A stretch of DNA of 64,000 bases from positions 1,364,001 through 1,428,000 of the forward strand of contig NZ_AP025487.1 of assembly GCF_024347475.1 (NCBI RefSeq), in the 5' to 3' direction. The position numbers were made by a program, and so were the translations under genes. Below are positions 27,743 through 36,266 of the stretch, piece by piece. Source of the stretch: Vibrio fortis. GTDB lineage: Bacteria; Pseudomonadota; Gammaproteobacteria; Enterobacterales; Vibrionaceae. The notes beneath the pieces were generated by a model that saw only the letters and a program-made list of their open reading frames with translations, did no database searches and was not told where the DNA came from. Positions within the stretch are counted from its first letter, which is position 1. The number at the start of each line of letters is the position of its first letter.

Positions 27743-29977
27743 TTACTCTGCGTTGATCAATATTAGACCTTGGTACCCCCCGATTTGAACTTCGGTTACT
27801 GGCTCTCCCAGCTTCCCGTCCGCATCTACGGGTCTCATCTGTTGACCGAGTTGAATCGTAATTAAAGGTTCTGAGAAGTAACTCGGATTTCGACCGTGAA
27901 AATCGGTTCGGTAAAGTACTAACCCTTTTTCAAATTGACGTGCGAGCACCATCTCTTCTGGGCCGCCACTCACGACTTGATTCTCTGATTGGTAAGCGAA
28001 GTAAGTATGAGTAGGCATGAGATGAGCCATACCATTTGGTAAATCTTGATGTACTAACTTGCTCATCGAACTATCGCCGACAATGGTGTAATCGACTGCA
28101 TAAGGTGTCGATGTCGATAGCATGAGAGGAATCGCATTGTGATTGCTTGGTATTTCTCCTGAAGGCGCACCTATATCCACCTTCAATAACGAAGTAGGTT
28201 GGTAAGCGATGTTTTTAGCAATGCCACTGGTGTAATAATTATTACTGGTGGTGTTATGACTTCCATACAGATAACTGCTATTCCACTGGTTAAAGTAGCT
28301 GCGGTCCGTGTGATGGTTGAGGTAGTAGATGGCCAGTGCTGAATATTGGTCCTGTAGCCAGTTTTCCTGAGTATTGCCAAAGTACTGGACTCGTCCGTAT
28401 CGTGTAGTGGCTTGGAAAATAACGCTTTTACCAGAGTATGCTAATGCTGAGTTATCCCAAAATTTTGATATCCCTGCATAGCCACTAAAGCCCGTAGTAG
28501 GGAAGAGGTAGTGCTCACGGAGATACAAAGAGCCTGCATCGATGAGGTGAGACTGCCCATTTCGACCATACAGATTTGCAGTACCAATATTTAAACCAAC
28601 AAGTGTTCCTGGTTGGTCGGTTGCTAATCGACTTAAGAATGAAGAAAAGTGCGTCTTATAAAGAGAGTCAGCTCGTTCTGAGCCGGCGATCGCTTGCAGC
28701 TCATCAATATATCCGCCGGAATGAACATAGAACTGATTACTGCCGAGTAACTTATTCGTGTCATCGTTGTAAGCGCCATTTAAGCCTTGTTCCGCCCAAT
28801 TTTCTGCGTAGTAAGCTGACATAGCTTCTTGATAATCGTTGTTAGCTAAATTTGTTAAAGCCCAAGATGAAGATTGATTCCACATACGGCCAAAAGGAAT
28901 TACACGGGATTCCCAACGAAAGCGTGCGGTGGCATTTTTGTTCGTACGGGCTCTGTATTCATCATTGGACAAATAGTTGTCGTTGTTGATATCGGCGGCG
29001 TGATCGAAGCCTCTGATTTTGCGCCACCTTTCGATGTTTCGTCCGTCTAGCGTGGTCTCAGGTGCTCCTGTTAGCTTAACGCTAGGAAATGAGTTTTTGA
29101 GTTTGACTTCGGCCAAACGTGGTCTGTGTTCAGGTTCATTCCATCGAATTCGCACTACATACAGTCGACCCCCATCTCTTAAATACTCAGAGCCAAAGTA
29201 CTGTCCTCCGCCATAACTGGCACCACTACCGTCATGGGTAGTAGCCCGCTTCCAATCGTCCGGCATGTTCCAAATCACCGCTTGGTTCTTGGTCATGTTC
29301 AGAGTTTTATCTTTCTTGATCGACATGGTTTGCCACTGGCTAGCTTGGCCGCGTTGGTCGACACCGTTAGGGTACTCAACAGAGAAGCTACCGCCGGTCG
29401 CAAATTTAGAGAACTTCAGCGTTAAGCGATCAAAGGGTTCGGAGTGATAAATGTAGAGAGCACCGTTGTTTGCAGAGTGTTCAAAGATATCGGCATCCCA
29501 CGGTGGTTGTTGGTATAGCCAAAATCCTGCATGTGATTGATCGACTGTGTATCCCACGATCATTGGCTTTCTATTGAGAATGGTGTTTTCACCGTGCGTT
29601 GATTCTACCTCAGCAATCACCGTGTCTTCAGAAAAATGGAGGAAGAAGTCTTCATAATTAAGGCCATTCGTCTCTGCATAGTTTCTAAGATCGTTTTCAA
29701 CCCAACTCGAATTAACCTCAAGTTTTTGGTTGTACATGTAACCCAATGTATTGCTGCGCGCGTTGTCGGAGGGCGCACGATAAGAGCCGAAAACAAGATC
29801 ACTATTGCTCAGCTCCCAATCAATCACGTCTTGGGCTGCTAATACAACACCGTCGTGATTGGTTGAAGACTCATGTTGCCCGGGGAGAATAACCGCGGTA
29901 CCTGCAGAAGGAAATTCAGTCGAGATTGCATTTAAAGAAGTCGCCAACAGAGTCGCTATCAAAATAGTTTTAGTCAT
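27743..29977 (-). CDS. Secreted protein of unknown family, glycoside hydrolase-like, with EF-hand loop
   Basis: 744 residues from ATG 29977 (an in-frame GTG lies 6 bp upstream). The Sec signal peptide is cut near LNAIS-TEF (~19), so the protein is exported. I do not recognise the family. Visible features: a beta-rich N-terminal half (to ~310); a perfect 12-residue EF-hand loop DINNDNYLSNDE near 329; an acidic GAYNDDTNKLLG near 401; GTLVGLNIGTANLYG near 457, then LREHYLF near 486; and a C-terminal beta segment with ARQFEKGLVLYR near 680. The order of an NDD pair after a predicted strand, a later G-N-GT strand, and a final R-F-GL-VL beta domain recalls TIM-barrel glycoside hydrolases of poorly described families. 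Polysaccharide degradation is therefore a guess. It is divergent from ompV. Confidence 0.6.
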   Translation of the reverse strand: MTKTILIATLLATSLNAISTEFPSAGTAVILPGQHESSTNHDGVVLAAQDVIDWELSNSDLVFGSYRAPSDNARSNTLGYMYNQKLEVNSSWVENDLRNYAETNGLNYEDFFLHFSEDTVIAEVESTHGENTILNRKPMIVGYTVDQSHAGFWLYQQPPWDADIFEHSANNGALYIYHSEPFDRLTLKFSKFATGGSFSVEYPNGVDQRGQASQWQTMSIKKDKTLNMTKNQAVIWNMPDDWKRATTHDGSGASYGGGQYFGSEYLRDGGRLYVVRIRWNEPEHRPRLAEVKLKNSFPSVKLTGAPETTLDGRNIERWRKIRGFDHAADINNDNYLSNDEYRARTNKNATARFRWESRVIPFGRMWNQSSSWALTNLANNDYQEAMSAYYAENWAEQGLNGAYNDDTNKLLGSNQFYVHSGGYIDELQAIAGSERADSLYKTHFSSFLSRLATDQPGTLVGLNIGTANLYGRNGQSHLIDAGSLYLREHYLFPTTGFSGYAGISKFWDNSALAYSGKSVIFQATTRYGRVQYFGNTQENWLQDQYSALAIYYLNHHTDRSYFNQWNSSYLYGSHNTTSNNYYTSGIAKNIAYQPTSLLKVDIGAPSGEIPSNHNAIPLMLSTSTPYAVDYTIVGDSSMSKLVHQDLPNGMAHLMPTHTYFAYQSENQVVSGGPEEMVLARQFEKGLVLYRTDFHGRNPSYFSEPLITIQLGQQMRPVDADGKLGEPVTEVQIGGYQGLILINAE

Positions 29978-30362
29978 TCCCACAATCCAAAATCAGAAAA
30001 TACAGCAAAAAGTGATATCTCAAATTGACACTCAAATTAAGAAAAAGTATTAGCGATGAGAAAATTATGATCAAGTAGAAAAGGGTTATATATAAAAGTG
30101 GTTTACTTAAACTTCTGAATTCATGGGCTATTAATTTCTAATTATGTGGGGAAATTCGATGAGAGAGGGTATTTAGAACTGAGTAATTAATTCTCATTTT
30201 GAGAAAATCAAAATTAATTTGGAATACTGCGCCCTATATATGACCTTGGTTTTATATTTAGTACAATGCTCACTTAGTTGCTTAATTTAGGTTGTAATAA
30301 AAACTTAACTTTTAAATGAGGATTATATTTCGTTCGTTTATTTTGAGTTTATAAATCGATTC

Positions 30363-30514
30363 TATACTGCCCGCCATTAACTAAGTGCGAGGACGTGTTT
30401 GACACGCAAAGTACTGGGGTAACGTTACCCGCCATTGACTACTAATAAATTTGTAATCAATGAGTACGCTTGCACTGGTGATCATTTAAACATCAAACAT
30501 TCGAAGAGATAATT
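30363..30514 (+). promoter_or_regulatory. ompV promoter and long leader with hairpins
   Basis: TATACT (30363-30368) is a candidate -10; the -35 is weak. If used, it gives a leader of about 140 nt. The leader holds the hairpin CGTGT-TTG-ACACG (30394-30406), a perfect 14-bp palindrome GGGTAACGTTACCC (30417-30430), and a direct repeat CCCGCCATT(A/G)ACTA (30370-30383 and 30428-30441). The sequence from 29978 to 30362 is A/T-rich with no gene seen. Confidence 0.4.
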
Positions 30515-31288
30515 ATGAAAACTTGGGTTTTAGCAGCGGCAGCAACACTACTATCAGGTACAACAATTGCGGCAGAGACATATATTCGTAACGGCAACGT
30601 TTATTCACACGAGGGTAAATGGAGTGCCGAGGCTGGTGTCGCAACAACGAGCGACCTATTTAAAGGGCAGAAACACAGCGTAGTTCCACTTTTGAACTTT
30701 GGTTACCACGGTGATGATTTCAATGTAGACCTTAATGAGATTAACTATCGATTTATTGGCAGCAATAGTGATTTTATCAATATGAATGCTTTTGTAGAAA
30801 CCAGCGGTATGCACTACGAATCTGATGACGCTAAGATTCTTAAAGGTATGAATGACCGCGATGTCGGTTTAGATTTTGGTTTAAACATTGATTTGGATTT
30901 CGGTGACGATGTTGTTTCAGCGTTCTTCCAACATGACGTGACGGGTAAATCAAAAGGCTTCAAAACAGGCTTAAAATATACCGCTATCGTGGAGCTTGAC
31001 CAGTGGGTGTTCGTGCCTTTCGCAAGCGTTGATTACAAAAGCGAAGACTTCGTAGACTACTATTTCGGTGTTACTCAAAGCGAGGTGGCAGCAAACCGTA
31101 AAGCTTATAAAGCGGATGGCGCCTTCTCTTACAATTTAGGTTACAAACTCGTCATGCCATTGACTGATAACTTAGAGTTAACTCAAACCTCAGCATTTAC
31201 TCGTTTAGGCTCTGATATTGCAGACTCTCCACTTGTTGATAGTGCAAACCAATGGGTAGTGGGCGCATCAGTAGCGTATTACTTCTAA
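30515..31288 (+). CDS. ompV: OmpV/MipA family outer membrane protein
   Basis: 257 residues with a signal peptide cut near TTIAAE (~20) and a C-terminal beta-signal ending in YYF, as expected for a barrel inserted by Bam. The family markers are the start of the mature chain (GKWSAEAGVATTSDLFKGQ, about 34-52), alternating strands, and terminal strands NQWVVGASVAYYF. OmpV of V. cholerae is a major outer-membrane protein of this family; its relative MipA is linked to murein hydrolase and synthase complexes. The V. cholerae gene also lies beside a two-component system, as here, which supports the name. An EAL gene follows after 86 bp. Confidence 0.85.
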   Translation: MKTWVLAAAATLLSGTTIAAETYIRNGNVYSHEGKWSAEAGVATTSDLFKGQKHSVVPLLNFGYHGDDFNVDLNEINYRFIGSNSDFINMNAFVETSGMHYESDDAKILKGMNDRDVGLDFGLNIDLDFGDDVVSAFFQHDVTGKSKGFKTGLKYTAIVELDQWVFVPFASVDYKSEDFVDYYFGVTQSEVAANRKAYKADGAFSYNLGYKLVMPLTDNLELTQTSAFTRLGSDIADSPLVDSANQWVVGASVAYYF

Positions 31289-31374
31289 AACAGCGTTAGG
31301 AACGTAAAAGTTGGCTCCTATTCAGGGACGAATAGACTTTTCTACCTTTAAGAAAAATACTGACTGAGGGCAAT

Positions 31375-32151
31375 ATGATTCGGTTTAATTACAACAACAG
31401 AATCTTTGAGATCTGCTTTGAAAATTATGTGATCAGTAGTGCTTACCAAGAGTTACGCAATGAATTGGGGCATGTCTATGGCCACGAAGCGTTATGCCGC
31501 GTCAAAAAGAATGGTATTGAAGTCGCACCAAACACGTTTTTTGAGCATTTGGAGTCTCGATCATTTGTTGAAATGGTAGAGTTGAATATGCTGATAGTGA
31601 ACATGCACCTAAAAGGGTTCAGGTATTCAAGTATTTATAACTCAAAGTCTAAGCTCTTTATTAATATGCTTCCTAATTTTTTTAAAATAATTTATCAAAG
31701 TGAAGAGCTTTTATATAGCTTAGTTATAGCGGTTCTTATTGAAGATATTCAATTGAATCAACTTGTTCTAGAAATAACGGAAAGCCCTTGTCCTATTGAT
31801 AATTTAGTTGAATTTTATCTTGGTGTAGAAAAGTTGAGGAATAAAGGTGTACTTATCGCCATTGATGACTTTGGAACGGGTTACTCGGACTTTTCAAGGG
31901 TAGCTGCCATTAAACCGCATTATGTTAAAGTCAGTCGTGAGTTATTGCTTTACTCTCAGATATTTAGGAACAATGAACTCAAAAAGTTGGCCGCTTTATC
32001 TTTGACCGACAACATTACCTTGGTTTACGAAGGTATCGAGTATTTGGAGCAGTATGAGTTCGCCAAGAACAATGGAGCGAGCCTGTATCAAGGTTACTTG
32101 TTATCCAAACCTGTTCGTCACGCTATCTCTCATATACCGTGTTATGCCTGA
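31375..32151 (+). CDS. EAL domain protein, probable c-di-GMP phosphodiesterase
   Basis: 258 residues, essentially one EAL domain with no sensory or membrane part. Motifs seen: EALCR (~37, the EAL signature), NMLP (~101), LEITES (~138, metal ligand Glu), AIDDFGTGYSDF (~163), VKVSREL in place of the usual KID-x-F, EGIE (~222) and YQGYLLSKP (~240). Most residues needed for metal binding and hydrolysis are kept. The Asp of the KID motif is not, so activity is likely but not certain. A lower G+C look and many TTA and ATA codons set its middle apart from neighbours. It sits between ompV and the carRS-like pair. Confidence 0.82.
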   Translation: MIRFNYNNRIFEICFENYVISSAYQELRNELGHVYGHEALCRVKKNGIEVAPNTFFEHLESRSFVEMVELNMLIVNMHLKGFRYSSIYNSKSKLFINMLPNFFKIIYQSEELLYSLVIAVLIEDIQLNQLVLEITESPCPIDNLVEFYLGVEKLRNKGVLIAIDDFGTGYSDFSRVAAIKPHYVKVSRELLLYSQIFRNNELKKLAALSLTDNITLVYEGIEYLEQYEFAKNNGASLYQGYLLSKPVRHAISHIPCYA

Positions 32152-32176
32152 ATAGTGGGTTCACGTGCAGGTGTAG

Positions 32177-32192
32177 TGTGACTCTTGTCACG
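32177..32192. promoter_or_regulatory. CRP-like site
   Basis: TGTGA-CTCTTG-TCACG matches the CRP half-site layout (TGTGA-N6-TCACA) at nine of ten positions. It lies just after the EAL gene and about 420 bp ahead of the response regulator gene. The rest of the 32152-32613 gap is A/T-rich; it also has a small inverted repeat (GATAG..CTATC, 32536-32554) and no gene. Confidence 0.4.
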
Positions 32193-32613
32193 TATTTGCT
32201 TCTCTAAGTCCAAATTTGACTATATTCACAGTCAATGAGGTTTTTCGTGGTATTTGCCCTACTGATACCTTGTAAGTTGTTATAGAAGCGATGAAAAATG
32301 CGACTCATTTTCTATGAATAGGCTAAATATCAAACAAAGGTTTGATTATTTATTCTAGTTTAAAGAATGTCTATACGGTTAATGATGGAGCGTATATTAA
32401 CTGAGCTAATTATTTTTATCAGATTCATTGTAATTTAATAAATTTATGCTAATTTCTCGCCCCAAATTATAATAATAGCCACCAACTTATATTGACCTAA
32501 TGGTTAATATAACCTCCTACGTGGCATCTCTATTAGATAGTGAAACTGTCTATCAATTACTCTCGTCGAATTGGTTTTTCTGTACCTGTATTTGATTAAC
32601 TAGAGGAAGAACT

Positions 32614-33288
32614 ATGAACATATTGATTGTCGAAGATAATATCCAGCTTCTCAACGAGTTGGCGATGCAATTGATCCATAAAGACATGCGTGTTCATAGA
32701 GCAGAGACTGGGGGAGAGGGCGATTATTGCCTTAACAACTTCCAGGTCGATCTTGTGATTTTGGATCTTGGTTTACCTGACGGTGATGGTATTGAGTGGC
32801 TCGAAAAGTGGCGATCCAATGGGTTCACTGTACCTATATTGGTATTGACCGCACGTGATAACTGGGCTGATAAAGTGGCAGGACTTACGGCCGGTGCTGA
32901 TGATTACCTAGCTAAACCTTTTGTATTTGAAGAACTGCTTGCTCGTGTTCAAGCATTATATCGCCGTTCATATGGCGTTGCTCAATCGACTGTGGATGTT
33001 GGTCTATTTTCCCTTGATATGGATGCTAAGCAGATATCTATTGGCCAATCGATCTTGGATTTAAGTGCTTACGAATATCGTTTGCTCAAGTGCCTTTTGC
33101 TTAACGAGGACAAGGTTGTCTCAAAAGAACGTCTGCGTGCTGAGGTCTATGGTGACGAGTTAATGGAAGATGGTAATGTCATTACGGTTTTATTAAGCCG
33201 CATTAGAAAAAAGATAGTTTCGATTACCGATGAAGACCCAATCACTACCTTACGAAACCAAGGTTATAAATTGTGCAACATAAGGTAA
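32614..33288 (+). CDS. carR: OmpR-family response regulator, CarR/VprA-like
   Basis: 224 residues. The receiver domain has acidic residues at 7-8, phosphoacceptor Asp51 (VILDLGLPDGDG), Thr in VLTARD (~80) and Lys in LAKPF (~103). A winged-helix DNA-binding domain (YEYRLLKCLL near 153 to RNQGYKLC near 214) is of the PhoP/OmpR type. The ribosome site is GAGGAAG. In V. cholerae, ompV (VC1318) neighbours VC1319-VC1320, the CarRS/VprAB pair that controls glycine modification of lipid A. The local order here and the PhoP-like sequence support that name. The regulon in this organism is not visible, and no alm genes lie in the window. Confidence 0.72.
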   Translation: MNILIVEDNIQLLNELAMQLIHKDMRVHRAETGGEGDYCLNNFQVDLVILDLGLPDGDGIEWLEKWRSNGFTVPILVLTARDNWADKVAGLTAGADDYLAKPFVFEELLARVQALYRRSYGVAQSTVDVGLFSLDMDAKQISIGQSILDLSAYEYRLLKCLLLNEDKVVSKERLRAEVYGDELMEDGNVITVLLSRIRKKIVSITDEDPITTLRNQGYKLCNIR

Positions 33289-33293
33289 GTTCT

Positions 33294-34676
33294 ATGTTGA
33301 AGAGTTTAAAGCTTAGATACATAGTTGCCAGTGGTTGGGCTCTGCTCACACTTTCTTATCTATATGGGCAAGCTAATTTAACGGTGTTCTATTCGAACTC
33401 AGATAAATTTGTGAACATGTGGCTCTCGTCCGGCGGTGAATATTTGTTGGATGATTTTGTTACTGATCAGCAAGGTCAACTTCAATTGACTCGCGAGGTT
33501 CCCAAACGTTTTCAAGGGCGAATTGAACAGCTGCTTGTATTTGATGAAAATCATAAGCTCGTTTTTGAAACGACCCCACAAGACTCACTTAGGGTTTATG
33601 TGCAAAAGAAGTGGCTAGTAAAAGACTGCTTTCAAGAGTTTTCAATTGAATCTGAAGACCTTAATTATTTTGTAGGCGTTAAGCATTACCAGGAAACAGA
33701 TAAGCGACCGAAATTGATCTTCGTGACGATTAAAGAACATCATGCGATCGACCCTGATTTCTTTAATGAAGTGGATCAAAATTTTGCTTACATAAAGGTA
33801 ATTTTTGCACTGCATATTATGTTGATTATTCCTTTGATGTGGTGGTTTTCCAACTGGAGCTTGAAGCCAATAGATCGGATTAACAAACAGCTTTTAGCAC
33901 TTAAGCAAGACGAAATAGATAGACTAGACAACAGCACTGTAAAAGAGCTAAAGCCCTTAGTTGAAAGTCTGAACGGTTTGATTCATTACGAGCGTCAACA
34001 GAAAGAGAAACAAAGACAGCTTCTCTCAGATCTATCACATGGGTTGAAAACACCGTTGTCTGTATTGCAGGGTGTGGCGCGAAGTCACTCTCTAGGGATT
34101 CCGCTGCACGACAACAAGAAAATTGATTACGTGATTAACCAAGAAGTCAAAAACATGGTCGATCAAATCCAACATCGATTGAAGGTTGCGTCTAACGACC
34201 ACAGCTCAGTGCTATCAGCACAAAGTCATCAGGTTTCAGGAATTGTTGATCAATTAGTGTTTGGCATGAAAAAAATTCATGCAACCAAGAACGTGACATT
34301 TAAGCTGTGTATCCCTGCAGATGTTGTTTTTGTTGGGCAGCGTAACGACTTGATGGAAGTCGTGGGTAACCTGCTTGATAACGCGTGCAAGTATGGAAAT
34401 GGAGAAATTCACGTATCAGCGTACATCAAGAATTCTAAGTGTCTTTATGTGGTGGTTGAGGACAATGGAGAGGGTGTACCAGACGCGTTGAAAGAGAAGC
34501 TAGGCGATCGTGGAATGCGACTAGACAGCCGGGTCCAAGGCTACGGACTCGGAATCAATATCGCACAGGAACTTCTATCTAGTTATCACGGCCTATTGAA
34601 AATCGAAGACTCGTCCTTGGGCGGCGCCAAATTTACCGCTGTATTTGAAGTCCAAGAAGACTTGCAACTTAGATAG
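33294..34676 (+). CDS. carS: Membrane sensor histidine kinase, CarS/VprB-like
   Basis: 460 residues from ATG 33294 (AAGG upstream, 5 bp after carR). It has a membrane segment near 6-22, a periplasmic sensor of about 140 residues, a second segment near 165-186, a short HAMP-like linker, then the H-box SDLSHGLKTPLS with His249. The ATPase domain follows: N-box NLLDNACKYGNG (~357), G1 VEDNGEGVP (~385) and G2 GYGLGIN (~417). This order is a PhoQ/CarS-type kinase. It forms an operon with the regulator before it and ends at a strong terminator. The signal sensed is unknown. Confidence 0.75.
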   Translation: MLKSLKLRYIVASGWALLTLSYLYGQANLTVFYSNSDKFVNMWLSSGGEYLLDDFVTDQQGQLQLTREVPKRFQGRIEQLLVFDENHKLVFETTPQDSLRVYVQKKWLVKDCFQEFSIESEDLNYFVGVKHYQETDKRPKLIFVTIKEHHAIDPDFFNEVDQNFAYIKVIFALHIMLIIPLMWWFSNWSLKPIDRINKQLLALKQDEIDRLDNSTVKELKPLVESLNGLIHYERQQKEKQRQLLSDLSHGLKTPLSVLQGVARSHSLGIPLHDNKKIDYVINQEVKNMVDQIQHRLKVASNDHSSVLSAQSHQVSGIVDQLVFGMKKIHATKNVTFKLCIPADVVFVGQRNDLMEVVGNLLDNACKYGNGEIHVSAYIKNSKCLYVVVEDNGEGVPDALKEKLGDRGMRLDSRVQGYGLGINIAQELLSSYHGLLKIEDSSLGGAKFTAVFEVQEDLQLR

Positions 34677-34716
34677 GTGTTTAGTGTTCCTTACACTATG
34701 ACAAAGATAGGCAGTA

Positions 34717-34748
34717 GAGCGTTTAACCGTAAGGTTAAACGCTCTTTT
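34717..34748 (+). terminator. Rho-independent terminator after carS
   Basis: Twelve-base stem GAGCGTTTAACC / GGTTAAACGCTC, GTAA loop, then TTTTG. Its end nearly touches the stop of the convergent msrA gene. Confidence 0.9.
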
Positions 34749-34749
34749 G

Positions 34750-35232
34750 TTATTGATTCTTGTATTTATGTAGCAGATCCCAAGGGATGTGACACAGGTG
34801 GTGATTCTCTGGGTGGAGTGATAGGTGGTGTTGGTGGACGTCGTCGCTCGGGACAAAGTTTGTCAGAGGCAAGATCTCTAAAGCGATTCGGTTAGCATCC
34901 TCTCGAATCGAAATAAAATGCTTAGCTTGTTCAAGGTGTGTCGGATTTTCACTATAGATACCAGTTCGGTATTTCTCGCCGACATCATTTCCCTGCTTGT
35001 TGACGCTGTACGGATCGATAATCTCGAACAGATGTTGAATAAGAGCTTCAACGCTTAATTTGGTAGAATCAAACTCGACTTCTACACATTCTGCATAACC
35101 ATCGTAATCGCCTTGAGTGGTCGGGCTGGAGCCATTAGCGCGACCTGCTTTGGTCTCTATAACTCCGGGTACGTACTTAATAAACTCTTGCACTCCCCAC
35201 AAGCACCCACCCGCCAAATAGATTTTTTCCAT
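34750..35232 (-). CDS. msrA: Peptide methionine sulfoxide reductase A
   Basis: 160 residues. It reduces S-methionine sulfoxide in proteins or free methionine. The active-site motif is GGCLWG with catalytic Cys10; the usual form is GGCFWG, so Phe is replaced by Leu. Other family stretches are present: GVIETKAGRANG (~24), YDGYAECVEVEFD (~43), FEIIDPYSVNKQGNDVG (~69) and YRTGIY (~88). ATG 35232 is preferred over the GTG three bases upstream. There is no obvious resolving Cys pair at the C-terminus apart from Cys147, so recycling may differ from the long MsrA. It is monocistronic and convergent with carS. Confidence 0.9.
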   Translation of the reverse strand: MEKIYLAGGCLWGVQEFIKYVPGVIETKAGRANGSSPTTQGDYDGYAECVEVEFDSTKLSVEALIQHLFEIIDPYSVNKQGNDVGEKYRTGIYSENPTHLEQAKHFISIREDANRIALEILPLTNFVPSDDVHQHHLSLHPENHHLCHIPWDLLHKYKNQ

Positions 35233-35318
35233 CACTGATTACTCTTAATTACAACAGGGCAATAGTAAATGATTTGAGGTTGGAGACAAGCAGCTTGGTT
35301 TCCAACCATGTTAGTCAA

Positions 35319-36194
35319 TTACTGCCACATTACCAAAATAGCCGCGATCGCGATAAAGAAGAGGGCGAGCATATCTTTATTTTTCACAGGTTCTTTAAGC
35401 CAAAATACCGAGATAAGCATGGTAAAGAACACTTCGATTTGCCCCAGTGTTTTAACGTATGGAACAGCTTGTAGCGACATTGCACTAAACCACCCCAGAG
35501 AGCCGATAAAGCTAGCAATACTGGTCATGATTACAAGCTTGGGTTTAGTGAACATCAGTTTCAACGTTTCGCGATCTTTAATGATCAGATAGGTCAGCAA
35601 GAGTATGGTCTGAGTCAGAATAACAATAAACAGTACCCAAGCTGCGCTGTGTGGGAAAGGTAGGTTTAGGCTCAAACTGGCTTCACGAATCCATAAGGAA
35701 GTAAGAGCAAAAGCAGTACTACAAGCCAAACCGATTGAGGCCGTCTTTAGAGATACACTGCGAACACCGTTGGCACAGCTAAGCAGAAATACAGCGACCA
35801 TACCAAAAGCGACGCCAACCCAGCCGAGCAGTGTTAACGAAGTACCAAAAAATAGCATCCCCAACAGTGCAGAAACAGGGGCTTCACTTTTTGCTAGCCC
35901 AGCACCAATCGCAAAGTTACGCTGTTTAAACAGCACTACCATCAAGCCAGTGGCAACGATTTGCATCACTGAAGCACCCGCGAGAAAGAAGTAAGAATAC
36001 CCAGTGAATGTTGGCATTGGAGCATCTTGGTATTGATACAAGCAGAACAAGTAAACTAGCGCGAGTGGACTTGCCCATAAAAAACGCGCGAGGGTTACTC
36101 CCGAGACATTTAAGGTTTTGCTTAAGCGGCTTTGAAAAGCGTTTCTCCATGCTTGGCTAGAAGCGGCAAGTACAGTGAAGAGTATCCATTCCAT
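35319..36194 (-). CDS. EamA/DMT family transporter
   Basis: 291 residues with ten hydrophobic segments arranged as two EamA repeats of five. Examples are GASVMQIVATGLMVVLF near 73-89 and LSALLGMLFFG-type stretches near 107-117, with the equivalent PYVKTLGQIEVFFTMLIS near 251-268. Family members are inner-membrane exporters of metabolites or amino acids. The substrate is not inferable. It stands alone between msrA and the M32 peptidase, all on the minus strand. Confidence 0.8.
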   Translation of the reverse strand: MEWILFTVLAASSQAWRNAFQSRLSKTLNVSGVTLARFLWASPLALVYLFCLYQYQDAPMPTFTGYSYFFLAGASVMQIVATGLMVVLFKQRNFAIGAGLAKSEAPVSALLGMLFFGTSLTLLGWVGVAFGMVAVFLLSCANGVRSVSLKTASIGLACSTAFALTSLWIREASLSLNLPFPHSAAWVLFIVILTQTILLLTYLIIKDRETLKLMFTKPKLVIMTSIASFIGSLGWFSAMSLQAVPYVKTLGQIEVFFTMLISVFWLKEPVKNKDMLALFFIAIAAILVMWQ

Positions 36195-36266
36195 GGCTGG
36201 TTTCCTTGGGAAGGGAAAGAGAGCAGCGCATTACTTGTGCTGCTCGACATTGTTTCAGTTACAGAT

